Assembly: GCA_021372695.1 (NCBI GenBank)
Contig: JAJFTY010000239.1
Coordinates: 76,851-140,850, forward strand
Source of the DNA: Deltaproteobacteria bacterium
GTDB lineage: Bacteria; Desulfobacterota; Syntrophia; Syntrophales; UBA5619
Length of the DNA stretch: 64,000 bases
Direction: 5' to 3'
The first letter of the stretch is position 1. Each line of letters begins with the position of its first letter. Below are positions 33,585 to 42,646 of the stretch, piece after piece. A model generated the notes under the pieces. That model did no database searches and was not told where the DNA came from. It was given only the letters and a program-made list of their open reading frames with translations. Both the position numbers and the translations under genes were made by a program.

Positions 33585-34472
33585 ATGAACGATCTGATCG
33601 ATGAGTATCTCAACTACCTCACGGTCGAAAAAGGGGCCTCGCGCAACACAATCGATGGCTATAGCCGCGATCTCAACCGGTTCGCGGGATTCGCCGGCAA
33701 GGGGGGAAGCCGGGGAATCGACGATATCGGAACGGACGAACTGATTTCCTTTCTGGCGGCGCTCCAGGGTGAGGGGCTTGCGGCCAATTCCGTCAATCGC
33801 GCGCTCGCGGCCATCCGGGGGTTTTATAAATACCTCCTCCGGGAGAAGAAGGTCGACCATACCCCGGTGGCCCACATCGAACTGGCCAGGGTCTGGATGC
33901 GGCTTCCCGATGTGATCAGCCGGGAAGAGATGGAGCGTCTGCTGGCGCAGCCGGGCGTGGAGACGCCGGCGCAGTGCAGGGATTCGGCGATGCTCGAGCT
34001 CCTGTATGCGACCGGGATTCGCGTGTCCGAACTCATCGGATTGACGGTGAACAGCATCAACTGGCAGGTCGGTTATCTGGTCGCCATGGGCAAGGGAGAA
34101 AAGGAGAGAATCGTCCCCGTGGGGCGCACGGCTTATGACAGGGTCAAACGATATCTGGAAGGGGCGCGACCTCTTCTCGTGAAGACAGGCGGCAGCGACC
34201 GCCTGTTTTTGAACCGTTCGGGGAAAGGACTGACACGGCAGGGGTTCTGGAAGATCGTCAAGAAATATGCGGCGAAGGCAGGTCTGGGCAAGAGGGTTCA
34301 CCCCCACACCTTCCGCCACTCTTTCGCCTCGCACCTTTTGGAGGGGGGCGCCGATCTGCGTTCGGTGCAGATCATGCTGGGTCATGCCGACATCTCCACG
34401 ACCCAGATTTACACGCACGTAACCCGGGAGTGCCTGAAGGAGATCCACAGAAGGTTTCATCCCCGGGGTTGA
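33585..34472 (+). CDS. xerD: Site-specific tyrosine recombinase XerD
   Basis: A 295-residue recombinase of the XerC/D family that resolves chromosome dimers. The N-terminal SAM-like domain (EYLNYLTVEKGASRNTIDGY) precedes the catalytic domain. Catalytic residues are visible: Arg in ATGIRVSELI, Lys in GKGEKERIVPV, HxxR in HPHTFRHSFASHLL, His in MLGHADISTTQIYTH, and Tyr in the same stretch. The ATG at 33585 gives the normal N-terminus, but no clear ribosome-binding site precedes it. No mobile element is visible nearby, so this is a housekeeping copy. Confidence 0.92.
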   Translation: MNDLIDEYLNYLTVEKGASRNTIDGYSRDLNRFAGFAGKGGSRGIDDIGTDELISFLAALQGEGLAANSVNRALAAIRGFYKYLLREKKVDHTPVAHIELARVWMRLPDVISREEMERLLAQPGVETPAQCRDSAMLELLYATGIRVSELIGLTVNSINWQVGYLVAMGKGEKERIVPVGRTAYDRVKRYLEGARPLLVKTGGSDRLFLNRSGKGLTRQGFWKIVKKYAAKAGLGKRVHPHTFRHSFASHLLEGGADLRSVQIMLGHADISTTQIYTHVTRECLKEIHRRFHPRG

Positions 34473-34562
34473 GGGGTTTCGGTCGCGTCAACCGTTTGCC
34501 TTTTGAAAATACCAGGGCTCGCCGATCAGATCATCCGGCGGCCGGCGGAGGAACAGGGGTCT

Positions 34563-36569
34563 ATGAAGATTCAATCGGGCAGGTCATCGGGACCCACACG
34601 GAAAAAACGGAGATCGGCGGGGATCTGGGTGGTCGCGCTGATACTCGTGTTGCTGGTGGCGGCCGGGGTATCGGCCGGATTTTTCTTCCCGGAGAGGGTC
34701 GCGGGCGTTGCCACGGGACTGACCCGGATCCGGAATTTCCTCGCCTTTACCATCCTCGATCAGAAGCCCCACTTCTACGCCCTTGTGCTCGAGAAGAACG
34801 GAAAGGACTACCGTCTGACCGCGAGCGATACCTTTGAGGTTTCCTACCGGGATGAGTTCGTGATCAAGGAGATCTCAACCGATGTGCTGTTCGGAGGGGG
34901 AGTGACCGTCGATGTCGAAGGCGTTGGCGGAAAGGATGATTTCGGAAAATTCCTCAAAGGGATCGACCTGGTGGACAAGGCGGTCCTGACCGGCAAAAAC
35001 GGTATCGGGGAAAACAAGCCGGGCGGCTTCTCCCTGCGGATCGATTATCGGGGCGGTCCGATTGCGGCCATTCCGATCCGGATACAGATCACCCCGCAGG
35101 ATTGGCTGCGCTACGCGCGGAGTTCGGGAAATCAGAGAGTCCAGATCGAATACCTCAAACGCGCGATCGCCATGAACCGGGAGGATACGAACGTCCGCCG
35201 GATGCTCGCTTCTATCTATCTCCATGCCGGCATGACGGGAGAGGCGATCGCCCAGTACCGGGAAATCCTGGCCCTGAAGCCCGACGACCCCGCGGTCCTG
35301 GAGGAACTGGTCAAATGCTATCTCAAGAGCGGGCAGTATGAGGAGGTGATCCGGATCAACGGGCGGGCCGTCAAAGTCAACCCGCAGAATGATGCGGCAT
35401 GGTCGGATATGGCCCTGGCCTGGAGTGCGCTGGGGGACTGGAAGAAGGCCATCGCCTCCTACCAGGCCGCCCTGAAGATCCGGCCCGACAATCCCGTGGC
35501 TGCCTTCAAATTGGGGGAGGCCTATGAGAAGACGGGCCAGCTTGCCCAAGCCGCCGAGCAGTACCGCATCGTCCTGGAGAAGGTGCCGAAGGCCGATCAC
35601 GTGGCGGCCGCCCTGGCCAGCCTCTCCCTCAGGACCGGGAATTATAACGAGGCAATCCGTTGGCACATGGAGATCCTGAAACGGCAGCCGAAGAACGCCG
35701 CTGCCTATGCCAACCTCGGCCTGGCCTACGGTGGGAAGGGGCAGGCCAAAGAGGAGATCGAGAGCTACCGGAAGTCGATCGCCCTGAATCCGAAAGATCC
35801 TGTCGTGCGATTCAATCTGGCGGCCGCCTACGAAAAGGCAAACCGGGAGCAGGAAGCCATTCCGGAATATCAGAAGGCCCTGGAATTGAAGCCGAACGAT
35901 CCGGATGCACTGGAGCGACTGGCAGCCCTCCAATTCAAGGTAAAACATTTCGCGGAGGCCGCGCCGCTTTATGAGAAGCTGGTGAAGATCAACCCCAAGA
36001 ATGCGCTCTTCTACACGCGCCTGGGCTTTGCCTATGACGAGCTGAAAAAGCCGGCCCAGTCCGCCGAGAACTACGAGAAGGCGATCCGCCTCGGGGCGAA
36101 GGACCCTCACATCCAACAGAGTCTGGCGGTCACCTACGGCCAGGCAGGCAGGGCAAAGGAGTCGATCGCGATGTACGAGAAGCTGGCTGCGACGAACCCG
36201 ACGCCCGAAGTGCTCAATACCCTGGCGGACGCCTACATGAAGGAAAAACAGTACGACAAGGCGATTCGGGTCTACAGGAAGCTGATCTCCCTCAATCCGA
36301 AGAAGGCCTCGGGTTACGCGAGCCTCGCCTACGTCTATGGGCTCAAGGGCGATGCGGATCGGCAGATCGAGTATTATCTCGCGTCGCTGAGACTGGATCC
36401 GGAGGATGATGAGGTTTATGCGAACCTGGGAGAGGCCTACGAGAAGAAGGGGCTCTTCCATGAGGCGCTCAAGGCCTACACGAAGGCCTACGAGCTGAAC
36501 CCCGATTCGACGAAAGCGGGTCGGAAGATTCCGCAGATGAAGATCCGGATCCTGCGGGAGAAACAATAG
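34563..36569 (+). CDS. Membrane-anchored TPR protein
   Basis: A 668-residue protein. A basic N-terminus and one membrane span (about residues 20-42, AGIWVVALILVLLVAAGVSA) precede a beta-rich region (to about 190) and then some thirteen TPR units running to the C-terminus (for example NEAIRWHMEILKRQPKNAAA, KAIRVYRKLISLNPKKASG). It probably scaffolds a periplasmic complex. It lies between xerD and the KDO/LPS genes (11 bases before kdsA), so a link to envelope assembly is possible. Partners are not evident. ATG 34563 is preferred to ATG 34503. Confidence 0.85.
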   Translation: MKIQSGRSSGPTRKKRRSAGIWVVALILVLLVAAGVSAGFFFPERVAGVATGLTRIRNFLAFTILDQKPHFYALVLEKNGKDYRLTASDTFEVSYRDEFVIKEISTDVLFGGGVTVDVEGVGGKDDFGKFLKGIDLVDKAVLTGKNGIGENKPGGFSLRIDYRGGPIAAIPIRIQITPQDWLRYARSSGNQRVQIEYLKRAIAMNREDTNVRRMLASIYLHAGMTGEAIAQYREILALKPDDPAVLEELVKCYLKSGQYEEVIRINGRAVKVNPQNDAAWSDMALAWSALGDWKKAIASYQAALKIRPDNPVAAFKLGEAYEKTGQLAQAAEQYRIVLEKVPKADHVAAALASLSLRTGNYNEAIRWHMEILKRQPKNAAAYANLGLAYGGKGQAKEEIESYRKSIALNPKDPVVRFNLAAAYEKANREQEAIPEYQKALELKPNDPDALERLAALQFKVKHFAEAAPLYEKLVKINPKNALFYTRLGFAYDELKKPAQSAENYEKAIRLGAKDPHIQQSLAVTYGQAGRAKESIAMYEKLAATNPTPEVLNTLADAYMKEKQYDKAIRVYRKLISLNPKKASGYASLAYVYGLKGDADRQIEYYLASLRLDPEDDEVYANLGEAYEKKGLFHEALKAYTKAYELNPDSTKAGRKIPQMKIRILREKQ

Positions 36570-36580
36570 GAGATGACGGA

Positions 36581-37414
36581 ATGCGGATGAGAAAAATCCA
36601 GGTCGGGCAGATTGAAATCGGCGGCGGATCGCCGCTGGTGCTCATCGCCGGTCCGTGCGTGATCGAGGATGAAGAGACGACGGTGAAGATCGCACGCGAA
36701 CTGAAGCGCGTGACTGCGGATCTGGGGATACCGCTGATCTTCAAGGCTTCATACGACAAGGCGAACCGGACTTCCCGCGACGCCTACCGCGGCCCGGGGC
36801 TGACCCGCGGCCTTGAGATCCTCAAGAGGATCCGTGAGGAGTTCTCCCTCCCGGTCCTCTCCGATGTCCATCGCTTCGAGGAGATCGAGCCGGCGGCTGC
36901 AATCCTCGACGTCGTGCAGGTTCCGGCCTTTCTCTGCCGGCAGACCGACTTCATCGTCGAAATCGCCCGCCGGGCAAAGACCGTGAACATCAAGAAGGGG
37001 CAGTTCCTGGCCCCCTGGGACGCCGTCAATATCGTGGAGAAGACCGCCATGGCGGGAAACGACCGCGTCATGCTGACCGAAAGGGGGGTCAGCTTCGGCT
37101 ACAACAACCTGGTCGTCGATTTCCGCTCCCTTCCGATCCTGCGGAAGACGGGATATCCGGTCATCTTCGATGCCACACACAGTGTGCAGCTGCCTGGCGG
37201 CGCCGGCAGTGCATCGGGCGGCGACCGCGAGATGGTTCCCTGTCTGGCAAGGGCGGCGGTTGCGGCCGGCATCGACGGCCTCTTTTTCGAGGTTCATCCC
37301 GACCCGGACCGGGCACTTTGTGACGGGCCGAATTCACTGAAGCTTTCGACCCTTCCGGCGCTGCTTGCGACCTTGATGAAGATCGATGCCGCGATGCGCG
37401 GGAGCGCGGGTTGA
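36581..37414 (+). CDS. kdsA: 2-dehydro-3-deoxyphosphooctonate aldolase (KDO-8-P synthase)
   Basis: A 277-residue TIM-barrel enzyme that condenses PEP with arabinose-5-phosphate to KDO-8-phosphate for lipopolysaccharide. Signatures: LIAGPCVIEDEE, IFKASYDKANR, and VIFDATHSVQLPGG. AGGAG lies eight bases before the ATG at 36581. Head of the kdsA-kdsC-lptCAB-rpoN series, and evidence for an LPS-bearing outer membrane. Confidence 0.97.
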   Translation: MRMRKIQVGQIEIGGGSPLVLIAGPCVIEDEETTVKIARELKRVTADLGIPLIFKASYDKANRTSRDAYRGPGLTRGLEILKRIREEFSLPVLSDVHRFEEIEPAAAILDVVQVPAFLCRQTDFIVEIARRAKTVNIKKGQFLAPWDAVNIVEKTAMAGNDRVMLTERGVSFGYNNLVVDFRSLPILRKTGYPVIFDATHSVQLPGGAGSASGGDREMVPCLARAAVAAGIDGLFFEVHPDPDRALCDGPNSLKLSTLPALLATLMKIDAAMRGSAG

Positions 37415-37441
37415 CGGGAGATCCGTCGAAGAACGGGAGGC

Positions 37442-37987
37442 GTGGTGAAGGAGATCACTGAAGAGGAACTTCAGAAGAAGATCCGGAGGGTGAAGCTGCT
37501 CATCCTCGACGTGGACGGCGTGCTGACCGACGGCCGGATCATCATCGATGATGCCGGACTGGAGAGCAAGCAGTTCGATGTCCGGGACGGGCACGGTCTG
37601 AAGATGCTCATGAGATGCGGGATCGACGTGGTACTGCTCACGGGAAGGAAATCCCGGGTGGTCGAGCACCGGGCGGCCGATCTGGGGATTACCGAGGTTC
37701 ACCAGGGCAGGCTGAACAAGAAAGAGGCCTTTTCCGAAATCCTCGAACGGAGGGGCATCCCTCCCGAAGAGACGGCCTGCGTCGGCGACGACGTGGTCGA
37801 TATCCCCCTCTTCAGACGGGCGGGGTTTTCGGTCGCCGTTGCGGATGCCGTTCCGGAGGCGAGAGCGGTCGCGGATTATGTGACCCGGCATGGGGGGGGA
37901 CGGGGAGCGGTTCGGGAGGTATGCGAGATCATCCTCAAAGGGCAGGACCGGTGGGGGGATGTGGCGGCGCGATATGAATTCCCGTGA
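37442..37987 (+). CDS. kdsC: 3-deoxy-D-manno-octulosonate 8-phosphate phosphatase
   Basis: A 181-residue HAD phosphatase that releases KDO from KDO-8-P. Motif I is LILDVDGVLTDG, motif II LLTGRKS, and motif IV VGDDVVDIPLF. There is no cap domain, as in the tetrameric C0-type family. The start is a GTG (37442 or 37445) after GGGAGG. It directly follows kdsA. Confidence 0.95.
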   Translation: MVKEITEEELQKKIRRVKLLILDVDGVLTDGRIIIDDAGLESKQFDVRDGHGLKMLMRCGIDVVLLTGRKSRVVEHRAADLGITEVHQGRLNKKEAFSEILERRGIPPEETACVGDDVVDIPLFRRAGFSVAVADAVPEARAVADYVTRHGGGRGAVREVCEIILKGQDRWGDVAARYEFP

Positions 37988-37993
37988 GAAGGA

Positions 37994-38012
37994 GCGCGAT
38001 GCCGCATCGCGC
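37994..38012. other. Short hairpin after kdsC
   Basis: GCGCGAT (37994-38000) and ATCGCGC (38006-38012) form a perfect stem with a 5-base loop just after the kdsC stop. No U-run follows. The rest of the 141-base gap to lptC holds a second possible fold (CGACC...GGTCG around 38072-38098) and no gene. Confidence 0.35.
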
Positions 38013-38128
38013 CACCACCCGGCGATCGACCTTTCATCTTTACATCCTCCGGTCCGGGTGATATAAAAAACGACCCTCTGGCAGGGTTTGGAAGGTCGCC
38101 GAATGGTCACGGCGAGGCCGGGCACCGG

Positions 38129-38686
38129 ATGAAGAAGATAAGGAAAAGAACGGCGCTCATCGTTGCGATTCTGGCGGTGATCCTGATCGCGGCAGCGATA
38201 TTCGCCATCGGCCTCAGCAGGACGCCGGAGAAGGCGCTGCTCAAGATCATGTCGGACCGGGTCGACCTCCAGGTTAAGAATGTTCATTATACCGAGGTCG
38301 GGAGCTCCGGCACGACCTGGGAGATCCAGGCGGATACCGTCCGGTATCAGAAGAAGGAGAATCTGGCGCTCTTCGACCAGGTGAAGGTCAAACTGGCGAT
38401 GAAAGACGGCCGCGTCTTCACGATGAGCGGCGACAAGGGGCGGTTCAATACGCAGACTCGCGATCTGGAAATCGAGGGGAACGTCGGCATCGTTTCTGAC
38501 AACGGCGACCGCTTTACCACGGACCGCCTTTCGTATAAGGATGCCAGAAAGCGGATCGAAACGGACTGCCCTGTGACCATGGAAAACCCGAGTATCCGGA
38601 TCAGTGCCGTGGGGATGATCTTTTCGCTGGAAGGGAATAAGGTCACCCTGCTGTCTCAGGTGCGGGCAAACTCTTCGGGAAAATGA
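38129..38686 (+). CDS. lptC: LPS export protein LptC
   Basis: A 185-residue bitopic inner-membrane protein. One N-terminal span (about residues 8-28) is followed by a periplasmic beta-jellyroll typical of LptC (KNVHYTEVG, VFTMSGDKGRFNTQTRDLEIEGNV, DRLSYKDARKRI). It bridges LptBFG and LptA in lipopolysaccharide transport. The stop overlaps the lptA start (ATGA). No strong ribosome-binding site precedes it, and the start is chosen by the membrane span. Confidence 0.9.
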   Translation: MKKIRKRTALIVAILAVILIAAAIFAIGLSRTPEKALLKIMSDRVDLQVKNVHYTEVGSSGTTWEIQADTVRYQKKENLALFDQVKVKLAMKDGRVFTMSGDKGRFNTQTRDLEIEGNVGIVSDNGDRFTTDRLSYKDARKRIETDCPVTMENPSIRISAVGMIFSLEGNKVTLLSQVRANSSGK

Positions 38687-39258
38687 AAGGAAACCGGATG
38701 CCGGGCAGGTTCTTCAGGGTCATCGTTTGCTTGGGGGTTCTGATCGCGGGTCTCTGTTCGCCCGGGGCTGTGCCGGGCGAAACCAAACAGAAGCCCCGGA
38801 TCGACAAGGAGCAGCCGATCCAGATCGTTTCCGACCGGATGGAGGCCTACAGCGAGAAGAGGATGGTCGTCTTTTCCGGAAATGCCGTCGCCACGCAGAG
38901 CAACCGGATCATCCGGGCGGACCGCTTGATCCTGTACTACAAGGAGGATCGAAAGGGGTCCGGAAGACCGACCGCGGCCGTTGAAGGAACCGGGAACCTG
39001 GAGAGGGTGGAGGCGAAGGGCCATGTGTCGATCACCGAGGGTGAGCGGGTCGTCACCGGAGATGAAGCCCTCTTCGAACAGGATGCCCAGAAGATCACCA
39101 TGACCGGTGACGCGGTTTTGCGCGAAGGCGCCAACGTCGTCCGAGGGGAACGCATCGTCGTATTTCTGAATGAGAACCGGGGATTGGTGGACAGCGGGGA
39201 AAACCGGCGCGTGACAGCCACGATCTATCCCGGAGAGAGCGAGGAGAAAAAAAGGTGA
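38683..39258 (+). CDS. lptA: LPS periplasmic bridge protein LptA (OstA-like)
   Basis: A 191-residue periplasmic protein. The signal sequence (about residues 1-31) is followed by an OstA/LptA jellyroll (QPIQIVSDRMEAYSEKRMVVFSGNAVATQ, then GHVSITEGERVVTGDEALFE). It forms the filament that carries LPS across the periplasm. Its start overlaps lptC, and lptB follows 37 bases downstream. Confidence 0.92.
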   Translation: MKGNRMPGRFFRVIVCLGVLIAGLCSPGAVPGETKQKPRIDKEQPIQIVSDRMEAYSEKRMVVFSGNAVATQSNRIIRADRLILYYKEDRKGSGRPTAAVEGTGNLERVEAKGHVSITEGERVVTGDEALFEQDAQKITMTGDAVLREGANVVRGERIVVFLNENRGLVDSGENRRVTATIYPGESEEKKR

Positions 39259-39295
39259 CGGCCGCCTTTTTCGCCGCGGATCTTGGGATCTCTCC

Positions 39296-40018
39296 ATGGG
39301 AAAACTGACGGCAACGGACCTGGTCAAGGTCTACGGCGGCAGACGGGTGGTCGACCGGATCAATCTGGAGATCAATCCCGGGGAGGTGGTCGGCCTGCTG
39401 GGACCCAACGGTGCGGGAAAGACGACGACCTTCTACATGATCGTCGGGCTGATCAAGCCGGACGGGGGATCGATATTCCTCGACGGCGAAGATCTGAGCC
39501 GGTGTCCGATGTATCTCCGGGCACGGCGAGGGCTGAATTACCTGCCGCAGGAGCCGTCCATCTTCCGGAAGCTGACGGTGCGGGAGAATATTCTGGCCAT
39601 CCTCGAGACGCTTCCGATCGGTGCGGAAGAGAGGGCGGAGCGCCTCCAGCTTCTGCTGGCGGAACTGGACCTGACAGAGCTCGCGGACAACAAGGCCTAT
39701 TCGCTGTCCGGGGGCGAGAGGCGGAGGGTGGAGATCACGCGGGCCCTCGTCACCGAGCCGAAGTATATCCTCCTGGATGAGCCCTTTGCGGGGATCGATC
39801 CTCTGGCGGTGGCGGACATCGGGAGGATCATCGTCCGGCTCAAGGAGAAGGGGATCGGAATCATCATCTCCGATCACAACGTCCGGGAAACCCTTTCCGT
39901 TTGCGATCGGGCCTACATCATCAATGAAGGCACGGTTCTGGTGGAGGGGACACCGGAGGGGATCTGCGTCTCCGAAATTGCGAGAAAGATCTATTTCGGC
40001 GACGATTTCAAATTATAG
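39296..40018 (+). CDS. lptB: LPS export ABC transporter ATPase LptB
   Basis: A 240-residue ABC ATPase that powers LPS extraction with LptFG. Walker A is GPNGAGKTTTFYM, the signature YSLSGGERRRVEITRAL, Walker B YILLDEPFAGIDP and the switch His in ISDHNVRETL. The C-terminus has the ARKIYFGDDF ending seen in LptB. It precedes rpoN by 21 bases, the conserved Gram-negative order. Confidence 0.97.
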   Translation: MGKLTATDLVKVYGGRRVVDRINLEINPGEVVGLLGPNGAGKTTTFYMIVGLIKPDGGSIFLDGEDLSRCPMYLRARRGLNYLPQEPSIFRKLTVRENILAILETLPIGAEERAERLQLLLAELDLTELADNKAYSLSGGERRRVEITRALVTEPKYILLDEPFAGIDPLAVADIGRIIVRLKEKGIGIIISDHNVRETLSVCDRAYIINEGTVLVEGTPEGICVSEIARKIYFGDDFKL

Positions 40019-40039
40019 AGAAGAAAAGACGATTCGACC

Positions 40040-41503
40040 ATGGCATTCGAACTCAGGCAGAGTCTGAAACTCACGCAGCAGTTGATCATGACGCCGCAAC
40101 TCCAGCAGGCTATCAAGCTTTTGCAGATGTCGAGGCTCGAGCTGGTCGACATGGTCAATCAGGAGATGGAGGAGAATCCGCTTCTGGAGGAGATTACCTC
40201 CGATGAGGATCCTGAGGCCGAAAAGAAGATCGAGCCTGCGGAGACGGCGGAGGAGGATCGGGAAGAGCAGCAGACGGTCCAGCGGACCGAGGAGCTGACG
40301 GGCGAGGGGGATGGCCGGGAAGACTTCGACTGGGACAACTATCTCGAAGACTATGGCCCGGTGGGGGTCACCTACGATCGCAAGGAGGGGAACACACCTT
40401 CCTGGGACAACCTCCTTGTGGCAAAGTCGACGCTGACGGATCATCTGATGTGGCAGCTGCGCCTTTCCCAGTTCAGCGGGGACGAGTACCGGATCGCCGA
40501 ACAGATCATCGGCAACCTGGATCAGAATGGCTACCTGGTCGCCACCACGGATGAGATTGCCGTCCAGGAGAAGGTGTCGCTGGACTTTGTCGAGGAGGTG
40601 TTGAAAAAGGTTCAGGAATTCGATCCCCTCGGGATTGCGGCGCGTGACCTGCGCGAATGCCTGCTCATCCAGGCGAAGGTGACCGGGAACGAGCGCCCGC
40701 TCGTCGAGCGGATCATCTGCGATCATCTCCGGGATCTGGAAATCAAAAACTATGCGCAAATCGCCCGGAAATTGAAGACGCCGATCGATGAGGTTCTGGC
40801 GGCGGTCACGATCATCGGCCACATGGACCCGCACCCGGGAAGCGTCTACAACGAGGAGCGCATTCAGGCGATCGTTCCGGACGTCTATGTCTTCAAGAGC
40901 GGGGAAGATTACAAGATCGTCCTCAACGATGACGGTCTCCCCCGACTCCGGATCAGCAATTTCTACCGCGAAATCATGGGCGGGATGGACAGCGGGGCGA
41001 AGAAGGAGAACGGGAAGAGGTACATCAAGGAGAGGGTCCAGTCGGCCACCTGGCTCATCAAGAGCATCCAGCAACGGCAGAAGACGATCTACCGGGTCTC
41101 CGAGAGCATCGTCCGGTATCAGAAGGAATTCTTCGACCGGGGGATCGGCTTTCTGAGGCCGCTCATCCTGAGGGATATCGCCGACGATGTGGAGATGCAT
41201 GAATCCACGATCAGCCGGGTGGTGACGAACAAATACATGCATACCCCCCGTGGCCTCTTCGAATTGAAATACTTCTTTGGCAGCGGCATTCAGAAGGCCG
41301 GCGGCGACAATGTCTCCTCCAAGAGCGTGCAGGATGATATCCGGAAGATCATCAGCGAGGAGGACCCGCACAAACCTTTCAGCGATCAGGAGATCGTCAA
41401 ACGCCTCGGAGCGTCCGGGATCACGATCGCGAGAAGGACGATCGCAAAATACAGGGAGATGATGGGGGTCCTGCCCTCGTCGAGGCGAAAGAAATACTAT
41501 TGA
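40040..41503 (+). CDS. rpoN: RNA polymerase sigma-54 factor
   Basis: A 487-residue sigma-54. Region I is Gln/Leu-rich (LRQSLKLTQQLIMTPQLQQAIKLLQMSRLEL) and region II acidic. The core-binding region and the C-terminal DNA-binding domain end with the RpoN box ARRTIAKYRE. It needs AAA+ enhancer-binding proteins for open complex formation. None is encoded in the window, although at least one promoter of matching type lies upstream of the hydrogenase operon. Confidence 0.97.
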   Translation: MAFELRQSLKLTQQLIMTPQLQQAIKLLQMSRLELVDMVNQEMEENPLLEEITSDEDPEAEKKIEPAETAEEDREEQQTVQRTEELTGEGDGREDFDWDNYLEDYGPVGVTYDRKEGNTPSWDNLLVAKSTLTDHLMWQLRLSQFSGDEYRIAEQIIGNLDQNGYLVATTDEIAVQEKVSLDFVEEVLKKVQEFDPLGIAARDLRECLLIQAKVTGNERPLVERIICDHLRDLEIKNYAQIARKLKTPIDEVLAAVTIIGHMDPHPGSVYNEERIQAIVPDVYVFKSGEDYKIVLNDDGLPRLRISNFYREIMGGMDSGAKKENGKRYIKERVQSATWLIKSIQQRQKTIYRVSESIVRYQKEFFDRGIGFLRPLILRDIADDVEMHESTISRVVTNKYMHTPRGLFELKYFFGSGIQKAGGDNVSSKSVQDDIRKIISEEDPHKPFSDQEIVKRLGASGITIARRTIAKYREMMGVLPSSRRKKYY

Positions 41504-41607
41504 AGCATTGCAGGAAACCGACAGGCGATGGCACCTGCTGCGTGACCGATCCGCCGCCGGGCTTGAACACCGGCAGGCGGTTGAAACCATAAACGGAGGA
41601 ACCGACC

Positions 41608-42144
41608 ATGAAGATTTCCGTGACATTCAGGAATGCGGAAGCGGAAAACTGGCAGAAGGAGTATGTCGAAGAGAGACTGGGGAAACTGAAGAAGTATATC
41701 GATAATCCGGTGGACGCACGGGTGGTCCTCTCGGTCGAGAAGTTCCGCAATGCCGCGGAGATCAACCTGACGGCCAATGGATTGAACATCAACAGCAAGG
41801 AAGAAGAGAAGGACATGCACCTGGCGATCGACAATGCCATCGAGAAGATCGAACGGCAGCTCAAGAAACGCAGGGAGCGGGTCCGGGTGTTCAAGAGCAG
41901 CAACTCCCGCAGCGAAGAGTTCGGCGGAGAGCCCGCGGCCGAAGAGGCCGAGGAGTCGCCGATTTCCAAAGTGGTCGAGACGCGCAAGGTGGTCCTGAAA
42001 CCCATGTCGATCGACGATGCCGTCATGGAGATGGAAACGACGAAAAACCGGTTTGTCATCTATCGCGATTCTTCTACCGAACAGGTCAACGTGATCTATC
42101 GGCGCGATGACGGGAAATTTGCCCTGATGGAAATCGGCCGCTGA
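41608..42144 (+). CDS. hpf: Ribosome hibernation promoting factor, long form
   Basis: A 178-residue protein with the N-terminal HPF/YfiA ribosome-binding domain (VTFRNAEAENWQKEYVEERLGKLKKYI) and a C-terminal dimerisation domain (VETRKVVLKPMSIDDAVMEMETTKNRFVIYRD). A Glu/Ser-rich linker lies between (about 100-120). The long form dimerises 70S ribosomes to 100S particles. Standard position after rpoN. The 104-base gap upstream contains a GC-rich hairpin. Confidence 0.94.
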   Translation: MKISVTFRNAEAENWQKEYVEERLGKLKKYIDNPVDARVVLSVEKFRNAAEINLTANGLNINSKEEEKDMHLAIDNAIEKIERQLKKRRERVRVFKSSNSRSEEFGGEPAAEEAEESPISKVVETRKVVLKPMSIDDAVMEMETTKNRFVIYRDSSTEQVNVIYRRDDGKFALMEIGR

Positions 42145-42161
42145 AGGTTTGGGGATCGCGC

Positions 42162-42623
42162 ATGAAAATCACGGAAATGCTCCGGCGGGAGTTTATTCTG
42201 GAAGGGCTGAAGGCGCAGAACAAGCACGATGCCCTCGTGGAACTGGCGGGGGTATTCGAAAGCGGAGGGATCAGAGTCAATCCCGAGACGATGCTCCAGG
42301 TCCTCCTCGAGAGGGAAAGGCTGGGAAGCACCGGCATCGGGGACGGGATCGCCATTCCCCACGGGAAGGTCCCGGGACTCGATCAGATCGTGGTCTCCTT
42401 CGGCAGGAGCCACGAGGGGATCGAATTCGACGCGATGGACGGCAGGCCCGTGCAGCTCTTTTTCCTGCTGATGGCGCCGGAAAATTCGGCGGGCGGCCAT
42501 CTCAAAGCGCTGGCAAGGATCTCCCGGATGCTCCGGGATCAGAGCTTTCGGAAAAATCTCCTGGAGGCAAAGGACCGGGAAGCCCTTTTCGGGATCATTG
42601 CGGAGATGGACAACGAAGGCTGA
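42162..42623 (+). CDS. ptsN: PTS IIA-type nitrogen regulatory protein
   Basis: A 153-residue EIIA-Ntr/fructose-type phosphocarrier. The phosphorylatable His lies in GIAIPHGKVPG and a second conserved segment is VQLFFLLMAPENSAGGHLKALARISRML. It takes phosphate from HPr and acts as a regulator, not as a transporter. It lies between hpf and hprK. Confidence 0.93.
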   Translation: MKITEMLRREFILEGLKAQNKHDALVELAGVFESGGIRVNPETMLQVLLERERLGSTGIGDGIAIPHGKVPGLDQIVVSFGRSHEGIEFDAMDGRPVQLFFLLMAPENSAGGHLKALARISRMLRDQSFRKNLLEAKDREALFGIIAEMDNEG

Positions 42624-42646
42624 CGGACGTCGGGGGAGATTTTCCC

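Noticed and set aside
33585..34472. xerD and the excisionase-like HTH gene as signs of a mobile element
   Set aside because: They are 17 kb apart, in housekeeping contexts, with no attachment sites, transposase or phage genes nearby.
40013..41626. 537-codon open frame on the minus strand
   Set aside because: Antisense to rpoN; composition and lack of motifs mark it as a shadow.
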